Positions 50,804 through 59,929 are shown, counted from the first letter of the stretch. The stretch is 64,000 nucleotides of DNA from Pseudomonas pisciculturae (GCF_015461805.1 NZ_JACVZE010000010.1:62001-126000); one strand, 5' to 3'. Notes: generated by a model not told the origin, from the sequence alone. Numbers and translations: made by a program.

Positions 50804-51562
50804 GTGGATTCAAAGAAAACCGAACGATTCAAAGCCATGCACAAAGCCTTGCAAGGGGTGGCAGCGGTGCACCTGCGGGATATGGCCGCGTTGCTCGGCG
50901 TGTCGGAAATGACCCTGCGCCGCGACCTCGTCAGCAACGCCCAAGGCCTGCGTCTGTTGGGCGGCCACGTTACGCGCAGCGGTGCACCGGAGCCCGATTA
51001 CCAAGTGGCCGAGCAGGACCTGCGCAACATCGCCGAGAAGCGCCAGATCGGCCAGCAGGCCGCCAGCCTGGTGCGTCCGGGCGATACGATTTTTATCGAT
51101 TGCGGTACCACCACGCCGTTTATCGTCGATGCGTTGCCCGATGATCTGGAGTTCACCGCGCTGTGCAACTCCCTCAACGTAATGCTCAAACTCCAGCAAA
51201 AGCCGCTATGCACGCTGATTCTTTGCGGCGGTATGCTGGATCGGCGCAACCTCGTTTTCGAAAGCCGCGCCGAGGCTGGAATCATCGATGGCATACGCGT
51301 CGCCTGGGCGTTCATCTCTGCTGCCGGGGTCAGCTCGGCCCATGGCGTGACCTGTTACAACCTCAATGAAGTGGACGTTAAACAGCGTGTGATGGCGCGG
51401 GCGCAGACCTGTGTATTGGTGGCCGACCACAGTAAGTTCGACCAGGTGCGCGCCGCGCATTTCGCCGAGCTGGCGGATTTTCAGCGGGTGGTCAGCGACC
51501 CAGGCTTGTCCCCCGCCCAGCAGAAAGTCATCCAGGAGGGCGGCGCAATACTGATGGTGTGA
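50804..51562 (+). CDS. DeoR-family transcriptional repressor
   Basis: 252 aa. Residues ~5-55 form the DeoR winged helix (VHLRDMAALLGVSEMTLRRD), and the rest is the sugar-phosphate sensing domain (IFIDCGTTTPFIVDALP, LCGGMLDRRNLVF, VADHSKFDQV). The start is a GTG; an ATG 11 codons later would shorten the helix. It probably represses deoC and the module starting at 51716, which share AAATGTGA sites. Confidence 0.9.
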   Translation: MDSKKTERFKAMHKALQGVAAVHLRDMAALLGVSEMTLRRDLVSNAQGLRLLGGHVTRSGAPEPDYQVAEQDLRNIAEKRQIGQQAASLVRPGDTIFIDCGTTTPFIVDALPDDLEFTALCNSLNVMLKLQQKPLCTLILCGGMLDRRNLVFESRAEAGIIDGIRVAWAFISAAGVSSAHGVTCYNLNEVDVKQRVMARAQTCVLVADHSKFDQVRAAHFAELADFQRVVSDPGLSPAQQKVIQEGGAILMV

Positions 51563-51599
51563 TTTTTATATCGTATGTTTGGATTCTAACAAAATAGCC

Positions 51600-51628
51600 T
51601 TGACACCTTCGGGCACAAGGCATAGTTT
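51600..51628 (+). promoter_or_regulatory. Strong sigma-70 promoter of the sugar module
   Basis: TTGACA (51600-51605) and TAGTTT (51623-51628) are 17 bases apart. The -35 is a consensus match. The operator at 51630-51654 begins two bases after the -10. Confidence 0.75.
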
Positions 51629-51629
51629 T

Positions 51630-51654
51630 CAAATGTGATCGCGGTTCACATTTG
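51630..51654. promoter_or_regulatory. Operator: perfect 9-bp inverted repeat at the transcription start
   Basis: CAAATGTGA (51630-51638) and TCACATTTG (51646-51654) with a seven-base spacer. It covers the expected start point, so a bound repressor would block initiation. The DeoR or SorC protein of the cluster is the likely ligand; the shared AAATGTGA in the deoC/deoR gap favours DeoR. Confidence 0.7.
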
Positions 51655-51715
51655 TGAGCACGGCCTCGCTGAAGGCCGCGCCCGAATCCAGACAACAATA
51701 AAAATAGGAATCACC

Positions 51716-52690
51716 ATGCTACAGATAGCCCGTAAACCTGTTCATGTGCTGTCCCTTGCCCTGGCTGTCGCGGCCTCGGTGCTGGCATTGAATGCCCAGG
51801 CCAAGGACCTGAAGATCGGTTTCAGCCAGGTCACCCTCCAATCCCCCTTCTATGTGCAGTTGCGCGACGGTGCCAAAGCCGCTGCAGCCAAAGACGGCGA
51901 CGAGCTGATTTTCCTCGATGCCAACGGCGACATCAGCAAGCAGAACAATGATATCCAGGACCTGCTGACCCGTAAGGTCGATGTGTTGATCATCAACGCA
52001 GTCAACCCGGATGCGGTTGGTGCCTCGCTCGAAGCGGCCAAGCGCGCCAAGGTGCCGGTCATCGCTGTGGACCGCGCCATCAATGCCCCCGTCGCCGCGA
52101 CCATTGGCCGTAACAATGCAGAGATGGGCGAGCTTTCCGGCAAGGCGCTGGTGGCAGCACTCAAGCAAAAAGGCGTGGTCACCGGCAAGATCATCGAGAT
52201 TCAGGGCGATGCTGGCGGCACTGTCATGAAGGAACGCCGCAAAGGCTTCCACACGGCGCTGGCCGGTACTGACTTCAAGATTATCGACGGCCCCTACAGC
52301 GAATATATGCGCGCCAACGCGGTAACGGCGATGCAAGACCTGCTGCAAGCCCACCCCGACCTCAAGGCCGTTATCGCCCATAACGACGACATGGCCATGG
52401 GTGCCCTGCAAGTGCTTAACGAAAGCGGCAAGAAAAACGTACTGGTCGCCGGTGTGGATGGCCTGTCGGAAGCCATCAACGCCATCCAGAATGGCGACCA
52501 ATACGTCGCCACCGCCCTCAATGACCCACGCTACCTCGGCGAAGTCGCGATTGAAGCGGCCCGCGGCCTGGTGAGCGGCAAGACCATCCCGGCGTTCGTC
52601 GATGCCGGCACCACAGTCGTGACCAAGGCCAATGCGGCCGAGGTCAAGCACGACGCCACCTTTGGCGAATACCGCCCCGGCGCGCTCTAA
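51716..52690 (+). CDS. Sugar ABC transporter periplasmic binding protein (RbsB-like)
   Basis: 324 aa from the ATG at 51716 (AGGAA upstream); the frame is open from 51635 but the signal peptide starts here and ends at LNAQA. Peripla_BP_4 family: LKIGFSQVTLQSPFYVQL, DVLIINAVNPDAVGASL, VPVIAVDRAINAP and VIAHNDDMAMGAL are all ribose-binding-protein landmarks. It is the first gene of the sugar module and follows a strong regulated promoter. Ligand probably a pentose, polyol or deoxy-sugar. Confidence 0.92.
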   Translation: MLQIARKPVHVLSLALAVAASVLALNAQAKDLKIGFSQVTLQSPFYVQLRDGAKAAAAKDGDELIFLDANGDISKQNNDIQDLLTRKVDVLIINAVNPDAVGASLEAAKRAKVPVIAVDRAINAPVAATIGRNNAEMGELSGKALVAALKQKGVVTGKIIEIQGDAGGTVMKERRKGFHTALAGTDFKIIDGPYSEYMRANAVTAMQDLLQAHPDLKAVIAHNDDMAMGALQVLNESGKKNVLVAGVDGLSEAINAIQNGDQYVATALNDPRYLGEVAIEAARGLVSGKTIPAFVDAGTTVVTKANAAEVKHDATFGEYRPGAL

Positions 52691-52733
52691 GCGAGCCCAC
52701 CACTGCATTGTCTACTCAACAGGGGATTTCACT

Positions 52734-53750
52734 GTGAAAGCTGCCGTCATGTACAAACCGGGTGATATCCGGGTCGAAGACGTTCCAAAACCTACGGTAA
52801 AAGCTGGCCACGCACTGGTGCGCGTTGCTGCGTGCGGGGTGTGCGGTTCGGATATTCCACGGATGCTGAGCAAGGGCGCCCACGTGATGCCGCTGATTTG
52901 CGGCCATGAATTTGCCGGCTATATCGAAGAGATCGGCAGCGGCATCGAGGGTTACGCGATCGGCGAACTGGTGACCGTGCCGCCGATGATCCCCGATGTC
53001 ACCAGCGACCAGTACGCCCGTGGCTTTCCGTCGCGCTGCGAGCGCTACGACTATTTTGGCAGCCGCCGTGATGGCGCCTACGCCGAATTCGTCAACGTGC
53101 CGCTGAGCAACCTGATCAAAGTGCCCGTCGGCATGGACCCGATTGCCGCGTCGCTGGTAGACCCTGCGGCGATTGCCCTGCATGCCATCTGGAAGTCGGA
53201 CTTCAAGGCCGGGCAGAGCGGGGCGGTGGTGGGTTGCGGGCCGATTGGCCTGTTTGTGATCCAGTGGCTGCGCATCATGGGCGCCAAGGACATCGTCGCC
53301 ATCGACATCGCTGAAGAAAAACTCGCCATGGCCCGAGAGGCCGGTGCGACCCACACCTTACTCAGTGGCGCCTCGGATGCGGACTTGCCGCGTTGCCAAC
53401 TGGTGATCGAAGCCGCGGGCCACCCTAGCTCCATCAACCAGGCTGTGCAGCTGACCAAGGCCGGTGGTCACGTGGTGTTTATCGGTATTCCTGCTGGCGA
53501 AGTGCCGCTGAGCACCGCGACCTTTTCCCACTTCCTGCGCCAGGAAATCTCCCTGCACGGCGCCTGGAACTCGTTCTCCGCACCTTTCCCAGGGGACGAG
53601 TGGACCGCCTCTATCGACAAGCTGGCCACGGGTGAGCTGAAGTGGAAGTTCATGATCACCCACGACCTGCCACTGGCTGAACTGCCGTCGATGTTCCAGC
53701 GTTACGCAGACCGCAGTGAAGTGGCTGCCAAGGTCATTTTCCGCCCGTGA
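52734..53750 (+). CDS. Zinc-type dehydrogenase, galactitol-1-phosphate dehydrogenase (GatD)-like
   Basis: 338 aa from a GTG at 52734 with AGGGGA upstream. MDR family: the catalytic zinc ligand Cys37 is in CGVCGSDIPR, then GAHVMPLICGHEFAGYI; the SRRDGAYAEF segment and the end are GatD-like. The NAD fold is GCGPIGLFVIQ. In GatD four cysteines bind a structural zinc in the lobe after residue 80; here the segment PPMIPDVTSDQYARGF has lost all but one, so that zinc is absent. It probably oxidises a polyol or polyol phosphate to the keto form. Confidence 0.87.
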   Translation: MKAAVMYKPGDIRVEDVPKPTVKAGHALVRVAACGVCGSDIPRMLSKGAHVMPLICGHEFAGYIEEIGSGIEGYAIGELVTVPPMIPDVTSDQYARGFPSRCERYDYFGSRRDGAYAEFVNVPLSNLIKVPVGMDPIAASLVDPAAIALHAIWKSDFKAGQSGAVVGCGPIGLFVIQWLRIMGAKDIVAIDIAEEKLAMAREAGATHTLLSGASDADLPRCQLVIEAAGHPSSINQAVQLTKAGGHVVFIGIPAGEVPLSTATFSHFLRQEISLHGAWNSFSAPFPGDEWTASIDKLATGELKWKFMITHDLPLAELPSMFQRYADRSEVAAKVIFRP

Positions 53751-53759
53751 TGCAACGCC

Positions 53760-53787
53760 AGCCCTGCAACCCTCGTGTTGCAGGGCT
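53760..53787 (+). other. Intercistronic hairpin
   Basis: Perfect 10-bp stem, AGCCCTGCAA (53760-53769) against TTGCAGGGCT (53778-53787), loop of eight. It is followed by A-rich rather than T-rich sequence on the plus strand, so it is more likely an mRNA stabilising or processing element between the dehydrogenase and kinase genes than a terminator. Confidence 0.55.
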
Positions 53788-53831
53788 AAAAACAAAAAGC
53801 GTCGGCACTTAAAGACGCAGGAGGACTACCG

Positions 53832-55352
53832 ATGACCTTGTTGTTGGGACTGGATTTCGGAACAGGTGGTGTGCGCGCTGGCTTATACGACCTGCACAGC
53901 CACAAACTGGTGCAGGTGGCCGAGGCGTCCTACACCACGCAATACCCGCAGTTGGGCTGGGCCGAGCAGGCGCCGGCCGACTGGTGGTCGGCACTGGGCA
54001 AGGCGTGCCGGCAACTGATGAGCCAGGCTGGGCACCCGCAAGTGGCAGCGGTGTGCGTCGCAACCACTGCATCTACAGTGGTGGCTGCCCAGGCCGACGG
54101 CCAGCCCCTGGCCCCTGCATTGTTATGGATGGATTGCCGCGCGGCGGTGGAATCGGCGCGCACCGCTCATATCACGCACCCGATGATGAATCAGGGCGGC
54201 GATGCGGTGGAGTGGCTGGTGCCCAAGGCCATGTGGCTGGCCGAGCATGAGCCCCAGATCTATCGGCGCGCCGCACGTATCTGCGAAGCGGTGGACTGGA
54301 TCAACTTTCAGCTCACCGGCCGCTGGGTGGCGTCACAACTCAACGCCAGTTGCAAATGGAACTACGACACCCTGCAACAACGCTTCCCTGTTGAGCTCTA
54401 TGCCGAACTGGGCATCCCGGAGCTTGCAGAAAAACTGCCACCGGAGGTGATCAAGGTCGGCGGGCGTATCGGCCCGTTGACCGGCGAGGCGGCCAATCAC
54501 CTGGGCCTGAGCCGTGAAACGTTGGTGGCGCAAGGCGGTATCGATGCTCATATGGCCATGCTGAGCGCGGGCACTACGGGCGCCGGTGAGCTGCTGTTCA
54601 TCGGCGGCACATCGGTGGTGCAACTAATGCACACGCCCAAGCGTATCGACGTACCGGGTATCTGGGGGCCTTACCCCGACGCGTTGCTCGATGGCCAATG
54701 GCTGATGGAAGGCGGGCAGGTCTCGGCGGGGTCGATCCTCAACTGGCTGGCACAAAAGATGTTCGGCCTGGACGATGCTGGCCACCAGAAGCTGATCCGT
54801 CAGGCGGCCGAGTTGCAGCCGGGCTCCACCGGCCTGTTGGTGCTTGATTACTGGATGGGCAACCGCACGCCGTATCGCTCGCCGGATATGCGCGGGGCGA
54901 TCATGGGCTTGTCCCTCAACCATGACCGGCATGACCTCTACCGCGCCTCGGTTGAAGCCATCGCACTGGGTTCGGCCAACATCTTTCATACCTGGCGCAG
55001 CGAAGGCATCGAGATTACCCGCGTGGTCGCTGCCGGGGGGTTCCAGAAGAACCCGCTGTGGTTGCAGGCAACGGTCGACGCCACCGGCGTGCCCTTTGAA
55101 ATGGTGCCTCACGACAACCTCACCCTGATCGGCACCGCTGCCGCGGCTGCCTGCGCCCTTGGCGAGTTCAGCGATTTGCAGCAAGCCGCCACCGATTTCA
55201 CCACCGTTGGCCGCCTGATCGATCCGGACCCGTACGCCCACGAACAGTACATCGAACTGCTCGACCGTTACCGTGCCGCCACCGACAGCGTGGCGCCCAT
55301 CAGCTGCAAGCCACCGGCGAACCGCGTGCTCGGTGTAAGGCCAGCAGCATGA
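53832..55352 (+). CDS. FGGY-family carbohydrate kinase
   Basis: 506 aa. The N-terminal LLLGLDFGTGGVRAGLYDL is the FGGY phosphate loop, ALLWMDCRA and EAVDWINFQLTG are substrate-lobe segments, and AAGGFQKNPLWLQATVDATG is the C-terminal family signature. GGAGGA precedes the ATG. It most resembles ribulokinase/xylulokinase-type enzymes. It would phosphorylate the imported or oxidised sugar, feeding DeoC or the HAD enzyme. It overlaps the SorC gene by four bases. Confidence 0.9.
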   Translation: MTLLLGLDFGTGGVRAGLYDLHSHKLVQVAEASYTTQYPQLGWAEQAPADWWSALGKACRQLMSQAGHPQVAAVCVATTASTVVAAQADGQPLAPALLWMDCRAAVESARTAHITHPMMNQGGDAVEWLVPKAMWLAEHEPQIYRRAARICEAVDWINFQLTGRWVASQLNASCKWNYDTLQQRFPVELYAELGIPELAEKLPPEVIKVGGRIGPLTGEAANHLGLSRETLVAQGGIDAHMAMLSAGTTGAGELLFIGGTSVVQLMHTPKRIDVPGIWGPYPDALLDGQWLMEGGQVSAGSILNWLAQKMFGLDDAGHQKLIRQAAELQPGSTGLLVLDYWMGNRTPYRSPDMRGAIMGLSLNHDRHDLYRASVEAIALGSANIFHTWRSEGIEITRVVAAGGFQKNPLWLQATVDATGVPFEMVPHDNLTLIGTAAAAACALGEFSDLQQAATDFTTVGRLIDPDPYAHEQYIELLDRYRAATDSVAPISCKPPANRVLGVRPAA

Positions 55353-56323
55353 GCGCCGAATCGCTGTCCCCCAAACTCACCGGCGACTCCCAGCGCGATG
55401 ACCTGATGGTGCAGGTCGCCAAGCTCTACTATGACCTGGAAAAGACCCAGAGCGAGATCTCCAAGGAAACCGGCCTGACCCGCTGGCAAGTCAGCCGCCT
55501 GCTGCGCGATGCTCGGGATTGTGGGGTGGTGCGTATCGACATCGTTGCCCATTCGGCCCGAGTGCCTGCACTCGAAGTGGCCTTGCAGCGCCGCTTCGGC
55601 TTGCGCGAAGCCTTGGTGCTGGACGTGGAAGATGACGATGCGCTGAACGTGGTTACCCAAGCCGCTGCGCGCTACCTGTGCAACTTGCAACCTCAGCCCG
55701 CGCTGATAGGCGTGTCCTGGGGGCGCACCCTGACCAAGATGGCCCAATGGCTGGTGCCGCGCTGGAACGAAGGGGTCAATGTGGTGCTGCTCAATGGCGC
55801 GATCAATACGCGCTCTACCGGAGAGCCCAACCATAACGTTGCCGAACGCTTTGCCCAGGCGGCGCGAGGCCAAGCCACCTTGCTGCCGGTGCCGGCGATC
55901 CTCGGCCATGCCCACACCCGGCAAGCGCTGGAGCAAGACCCGGTCATCGCCCAGGTCATGCGGCTTGGCGAGCAAGCGCCGGTGGCGTGTTTCAGTCTGG
56001 GGGAGTTGTCTGATCATTCGGTGTTGATGGAGTCGGGTTATATCGACCGGCCTTTGCTTGCCGAGTTGGAGCGCCTCGGCGCGGTCGGCGACATCATGGG
56101 CCGCTTTATCGGCATGGACGGCGAGCCCGTGCTGCCGGAGTTGGACGAACGCACCCTGGGCCTGCGCCTATCGGCCCTGCGTGAAAAAACCTGGTCAATT
56201 GCCGTGTGCGTCGGTGCCCACAAGCACCGCATCGTGCACGCCAGCGTCAAGGCCGGTTACGTCAACGTGCTGGCTACCGACGCCGCTACCGCCCGCTATT
56301 TGCTGGAGCAGGATCATGAATGA
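55349..56323 (+). CDS. SorC-family transcriptional regulator
   Basis: 324 aa. An N-terminal helix-turn-helix (VAKLYYDLEKTQSEISKETG, then LTRWQVSRLLRDAR) is followed by the SorC sugar-phosphate domain (LIGVSWGRTLTKMAQWL, GDIMGRFIGMDGEPV). This family includes LsrR, DeoR of Bacillus and SorC; ligands are phosphorylated sugars. Its ATG overlaps the kinase stop (ATGA). It is a second regulator in a cluster already served by a DeoR-type protein. Confidence 0.9.
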   Translation: MSAESLSPKLTGDSQRDDLMVQVAKLYYDLEKTQSEISKETGLTRWQVSRLLRDARDCGVVRIDIVAHSARVPALEVALQRRFGLREALVLDVEDDDALNVVTQAAARYLCNLQPQPALIGVSWGRTLTKMAQWLVPRWNEGVNVVLLNGAINTRSTGEPNHNVAERFAQAARGQATLLPVPAILGHAHTRQALEQDPVIAQVMRLGEQAPVACFSLGELSDHSVLMESGYIDRPLLAELERLGAVGDIMGRFIGMDGEPVLPELDERTLGLRLSALREKTWSIAVCVGAHKHRIVHASVKAGYVNVLATDAATARYLLEQDHE

Positions 56324-57803
56324 GTTGGCCCTGGAAATTCGCCACGTCAGCAAACGGTTTCCGCCGAACGTGATTGCTCTTACCGATGCATCCCTGGACG
56401 TGCGGCCCGGCGAAGTGCATTGCCTGCTCGGCGCCAATGGCGCGGGCAAAAGCACGCTGTTGAAAATCGTCGCCGGTGCCCATCGCCCGGATGGCGGCGA
56501 TATGTCCATCGCAGGTCGCCCGGTGGAGCTGAAGAACCCACAGCAGGCGCGCCAGGCTGGCATCGCGATGATCTACCAGGAACTGGACCTGATCCCGCAG
56601 ATGACCGTCGAAGAAAACCTGATGCTCGGCTACGCACCACGGCGTTTCGGCATGATCGACCGGGGCAAGCGCAGCGCGTTGGCCAAGGCGGCGCTGTTGC
56701 GGGTCGGGGCCAATTTTGCGAGTACCGACCGGGTTGGCAGCCTGTCGATTGCCAATCAGCAATTGGCGGCGATCGCCCGTGCGTTGACCTGCGAGGCCAA
56801 GGTGGTGGTGATGGATGAGCCGTCGGCCGCGCTGAATGAGACTGAGCTCAAGCAGGTGTTCCAGGTGATTCGCGAAATCACCGCTGCGGGCGTTGCGGTG
56901 TTGTATGTGAGCCATCGACTTAACGAGATCCGTGAGATTGGTGACCGGGTCACCGTGCTGCGTGCCGGGTGCACGTTGCAAACCCATGAACTGGCGCAGA
57001 TCGATGATCAGGCGCTGATTGCCGCTGTGGTCGGCGAGCACCGCGACCTGCTGGAGCGCAGCCCGCGCCAGCCGCCACGAGAGGCATTGGCGCTGAATAT
57101 CCGGCGTTTGCAAGGCGCCCAAGGCCTGGACGTGCGCGACTTGCAGGTACGCCAGGGTGAAATCGTCGGCCTGGCGGGGCTCAACGGTGCAGGCCGCAGC
57201 ACCTTGCTCAAGGCCTTGTTTGGCGTGGGGCGCAATGACAGCGATGTCGAACTGTTTGGCGAAACCTATCGCCCGTTGACGTCGCGCCAGGCGATCCGCC
57301 AGGGCGTCGGCTTGGTCCCGGAAAACCGCAAGACCGAAGGCCTGCTGCTGGACGCGCCGATCTACCGCAACGCCTGCCTGGTGCATGCGCGCCATTTGCG
57401 TTGGTATTCCCACCGCCAAGCCAAGGACCGCGCCGGCCCGGTGCTGCAACGCCTGCAAACCAAGCTCGACAACCTGGAGCAACCGGTGCGCCAGCTCTCG
57501 GGTGGCAATCAGCAAAAGGTGGTGATGGCCAAGTGGGTGATCGACGGTGCGCGCTTGTTATTGCTCGACGAGCCCAGCCGTGGCCTCGATGTGGGCGCCA
57601 AGGCCGACCTTTACGCCCTGGCGCGCAGCCTCGCGCAGGAAGGCGCGGGCGTGCTGGTGGCCAGCAGCGAGCTGGATGAGTTGTACGTCAATTGTGACCG
57701 GATCTGGGTCATGCACGAAGGGCGCAACGCGGTGTGTTTCGACCCACTGAGTGCCAGTCGTGACCAGATCGACCAGGCCATCCTTATTGGTAAAAGAGTG
57801 TAG
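56316..57803 (+). CDS. Sugar ABC transporter ATPase (RbsA-like, two ABC halves)
   Basis: 495 aa from the ATG at 56316, eight bases inside the SorC gene. The first half has Walker A GANGAGKST and Walker B VVVMDEPSAALN; its signature is degenerate (VGSLSIANQQ). The second half has GLNGAGRST, with Arg for Lys as usual in this family, then LSGGNQQKVVMAKW and LLLLDEPSRGLDVG. It energises import with the permease that follows four bases later. Confidence 0.93.
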   Translation: MNELALEIRHVSKRFPPNVIALTDASLDVRPGEVHCLLGANGAGKSTLLKIVAGAHRPDGGDMSIAGRPVELKNPQQARQAGIAMIYQELDLIPQMTVEENLMLGYAPRRFGMIDRGKRSALAKAALLRVGANFASTDRVGSLSIANQQLAAIARALTCEAKVVVMDEPSAALNETELKQVFQVIREITAAGVAVLYVSHRLNEIREIGDRVTVLRAGCTLQTHELAQIDDQALIAAVVGEHRDLLERSPRQPPREALALNIRRLQGAQGLDVRDLQVRQGEIVGLAGLNGAGRSTLLKALFGVGRNDSDVELFGETYRPLTSRQAIRQGVGLVPENRKTEGLLLDAPIYRNACLVHARHLRWYSHRQAKDRAGPVLQRLQTKLDNLEQPVRQLSGGNQQKVVMAKWVIDGARLLLLDEPSRGLDVGAKADLYALARSLAQEGAGVLVASSELDELYVNCDRIWVMHEGRNAVCFDPLSASRDQIDQAILIGKRV

Positions 57804-57807
57804 AACC

Positions 57808-58836
57808 ATGACTATCGCCAGTAACCCGACACCCGTGTTCGACAAGCCTATAGCCCTTACCACCCACCGTCGCAGCGCAGTGCTGGAATGGGTGATGCGC
57901 TACAACTTCGTATTTATCTTTTTGTTCGCCGTGGTGGTAGCAACGTTCTTGTCGGATGATTTTTTGACCTTCGGCAACATCGCCAACCTGTTTCAGCAAG
58001 GGGCTATTGTCGGCATTGTTGCCATCGGCATGACCTTTGTGATTCTTACCGCGAATATCGATCTGTCGGTGGGCAGTTTGTGCGCCTTCGGCGGCATCCT
58101 GGTGGCGGTGCTGTTGCAAAACCAGGTCAGCGGTTGGCTGGCGGTGCCGGCCACCTTGTTGGTGGGGTTGGCGATTGGCACCTTGATGGGCAGCCTGACG
58201 GTGTTCGGTAAAGTGCCGAGCTTTATCATCACCCTGGCCGGGTTGGTGTCGTTACGGGGCGCAACCTTTCTGGCCTCGGACGGCGCGCCCATTGGTGGCT
58301 TGCCGGCAAGCTTCACCGGTTTTGGCTCGTCGATGATCGATATTTTGCCAAGCGCCGGCATTGTGTTTCCGGTGCTGGGGCTGATTTTTATCCTGATCAC
58401 CGTGATTGCCTGGCTGGTGCTGCGCTACACGGTGTTTGGCGAGTACGTGCTGGCCACCGGGGGCAACCTCGAAGCGGCGCGCTTGTCCGGTGTGCCGGTG
58501 CGGGCGGTGACCATTGGGGTGTTTGCGATCTGCGGCGGCTTGGCGGCATTTGCCGGCCTGCTGATGACCTCGCGCCTGCACGTCGGCCAACCCACGGCGG
58601 CCCAGGGCCTGGAACTGGACGCCATCGCCGCCGTGGTGCTGGGCGGCACTAGCCTGTTCGGTGGGCGAGGCAGCGTGGTGGGCACGGCGGTTGCGGTGAT
58701 GTTGCTGCAAGTGCTGCGCAATATCTTCAATTTGCTCGGGCTGGGTTCGTTTTATCAAATGGCGATTACCGGCGTGATCATTGTGTTGGCGATTTTGCTC
58801 AACCGTTTGATCGACCATTACGCTGGGCGCACCTGA
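57808..58836 (+). CDS. Sugar ABC transporter permease (RbsC-like)
   Basis: 342 aa, about ten hydrophobic segments. FVILTANIDLSVGSLCAFGG and ALGGNLEAARLSG-type segments (here ATGGNLEAARLSGVPVRA) plus LDAIAAVVLGGTSLFGGRG are RbsC-family hallmarks. It probably acts as a homodimer since only one permease gene is present. It follows the ATPase gene by four bases. Confidence 0.93.
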   Translation: MTIASNPTPVFDKPIALTTHRRSAVLEWVMRYNFVFIFLFAVVVATFLSDDFLTFGNIANLFQQGAIVGIVAIGMTFVILTANIDLSVGSLCAFGGILVAVLLQNQVSGWLAVPATLLVGLAIGTLMGSLTVFGKVPSFIITLAGLVSLRGATFLASDGAPIGGLPASFTGFGSSMIDILPSAGIVFPVLGLIFILITVIAWLVLRYTVFGEYVLATGGNLEAARLSGVPVRAVTIGVFAICGGLAAFAGLLMTSRLHVGQPTAAQGLELDAIAAVVLGGTSLFGGRGSVVGTAVAVMLLQVLRNIFNLLGLGSFYQMAITGVIIVLAILLNRLIDHYAGRT

Positions 58837-58848
58837 GGACAGAAACGG

Positions 58849-59523
58849 ATGAATGCACCACAGATCAAGGCCGTCATCTTCGATATGGACGGCCTGTTGC
58901 TCGACACCGAGGGCGTCTATACCGAGGTCACGCAAATCATTTCCGACCGCTACGGCGGCCGGGCATTTGACTGGCAGTTCAAGCAGAACACCATTGGCCT
59001 GGGGGCGTACGACCTGGCGAGCTATATCGTGCGCTCGCTGGAGTTACCCATCAGCCCCGAGACGTTTCTGGAGCTGCGTACTCCGTTGATGAACGAGCGT
59101 TTTCCCCACGCTGGCGCCATGCCGGGTGCCGAAGCACTGGTGCGGCATTTAAAGGCCCAGGGTGTGCCGATTGCCGTGGGCACTAGCTCATCGCGGGATT
59201 ACTTCGACTTGAAGATCAGCCGGCATCGGGAATGGTTTGGGTTGTTTGACGCGATTGTCACGGCGGACGATCCGCAGGTGGGTGCTGCCAAGCCAGCTCC
59301 GGATATCTTCCTGGTGGCGGCCCGACGCTTGGGTGTCGATCCGGCCGATTGCCTGGTGTTTGAGGACTCACCGTTTGGGATTACGGCGGCGAAGGCGGCG
59401 GGGATGTATGCGGTCGCGATCCCGGACCCGGCGATGCCTGAAGAGAAGTTTCGACATGCTGACGGGCGGCTGCTCAGTCTCGAAGCTTTCGAGCCAGAGC
59501 AGTGGGGCTTACCGCAATATTGA
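58849..59523 (+). CDS. HAD-IA phosphatase/phosphomutase-like protein
   Basis: 224 aa. Motif I FDMDGLLLDTE (Asp12, Asp14), motif II in VGTSSSRDYFDLK, motif III Lys in GAAKPAPDIF and motif IV FEDSPFGITAA are all intact. It has a helical cap typical of sugar-phosphate phosphatases and beta-phosphoglucomutases. It is 12 bases after the permease gene and closes the sugar module, so a sugar or polyol phosphate is the likely substrate. Confidence 0.88.
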   Translation: MNAPQIKAVIFDMDGLLLDTEGVYTEVTQIISDRYGGRAFDWQFKQNTIGLGAYDLASYIVRSLELPISPETFLELRTPLMNERFPHAGAMPGAEALVRHLKAQGVPIAVGTSSSRDYFDLKISRHREWFGLFDAIVTADDPQVGAAKPAPDIFLVAARRLGVDPADCLVFEDSPFGITAAKAAGMYAVAIPDPAMPEEKFRHADGRLLSLEAFEPEQWGLPQY

Positions 59524-59540
59524 GACCGATGCAGAACCAA

Positions 59541-59634
59541 TGTGGGAGCGGGCTTGCTCGCGAATACGGTACATCAGCCACTGAATCTGTCGACTGATAC
59601 ACCGCATTCGCGAGCAAGCCCGCTCCCACATTTG
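59541..59634. repeat. BIME (inverted REP pair)
   Basis: TGTGGGAGCGGGCTTGCTCG on the left and CGAGCAAGCCCGCTCCCACA on the right are exact inverted REP units, separated by about 50 bases. It sits between the converging HAD gene and the small zinc-ribbon-like gene. Confidence 0.92.
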
Positions 59635-59647
59635 GCCAGGTGTGACC

Positions 59648-59929
59648 TTAAACGAATGGCTGCCCATGAAACCCACGAGGCACCCGCTGTAACCCTGGCA
59701 GGTCAGTCAGCCGCTGGGTCCACACACTGCGCCAATCACCGGCGGGATGGGCCTTGGCCTTACGGTTCGCTCGGCGCGCCGCATTGCGCTGTACGCGGCG
59801 CGCTTCCTTGTAGGCATCGGTATTGCGGCAGGTACGGCATTTGACCCGGTTCAGCTCAGTGCTGGAAGGGAGGTTGGTGCCGTGGTGGCCACAGGCTAAG
59901 TGACCAGCGACCTTGAAGTGAATGACCAT
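59648..59929 (-). CDS. Small basic protein with a possible zinc ribbon
   Basis: 93 aa from the ATG at 59929. HLACGHHG followed by VKCRTC gives a CxxH...CxxC set that could bind zinc. The middle is strongly basic (RRVQRNAARRANRKAK), suggesting nucleic-acid contact. I do not recognise a named family. It stands alone after a BIME. Confidence 0.6.
   Translation of the reverse strand: MVIHFKVAGHLACGHHGTNLPSSTELNRVKCRTCRNTDAYKEARRVQRNAARRANRKAKAHPAGDWRSVWTQRLTDLPGLQRVPRGFHGQPFV

Noticed and set aside
53760..53787. Hairpin between the dehydrogenase and kinase genes as a terminator
   Set aside because: The plus strand has an A-rich, not T-rich, tail and the downstream genes clearly belong to the same pathway.
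7504..59634. Repeated GTGGGAG...CTCCCAC units scattered through the window, considered as CRISPR repeats
   Set aside because: They are imperfect palindromic REP/BIME units in intergenic gaps, not regularly spaced and without spacers or cas genes.
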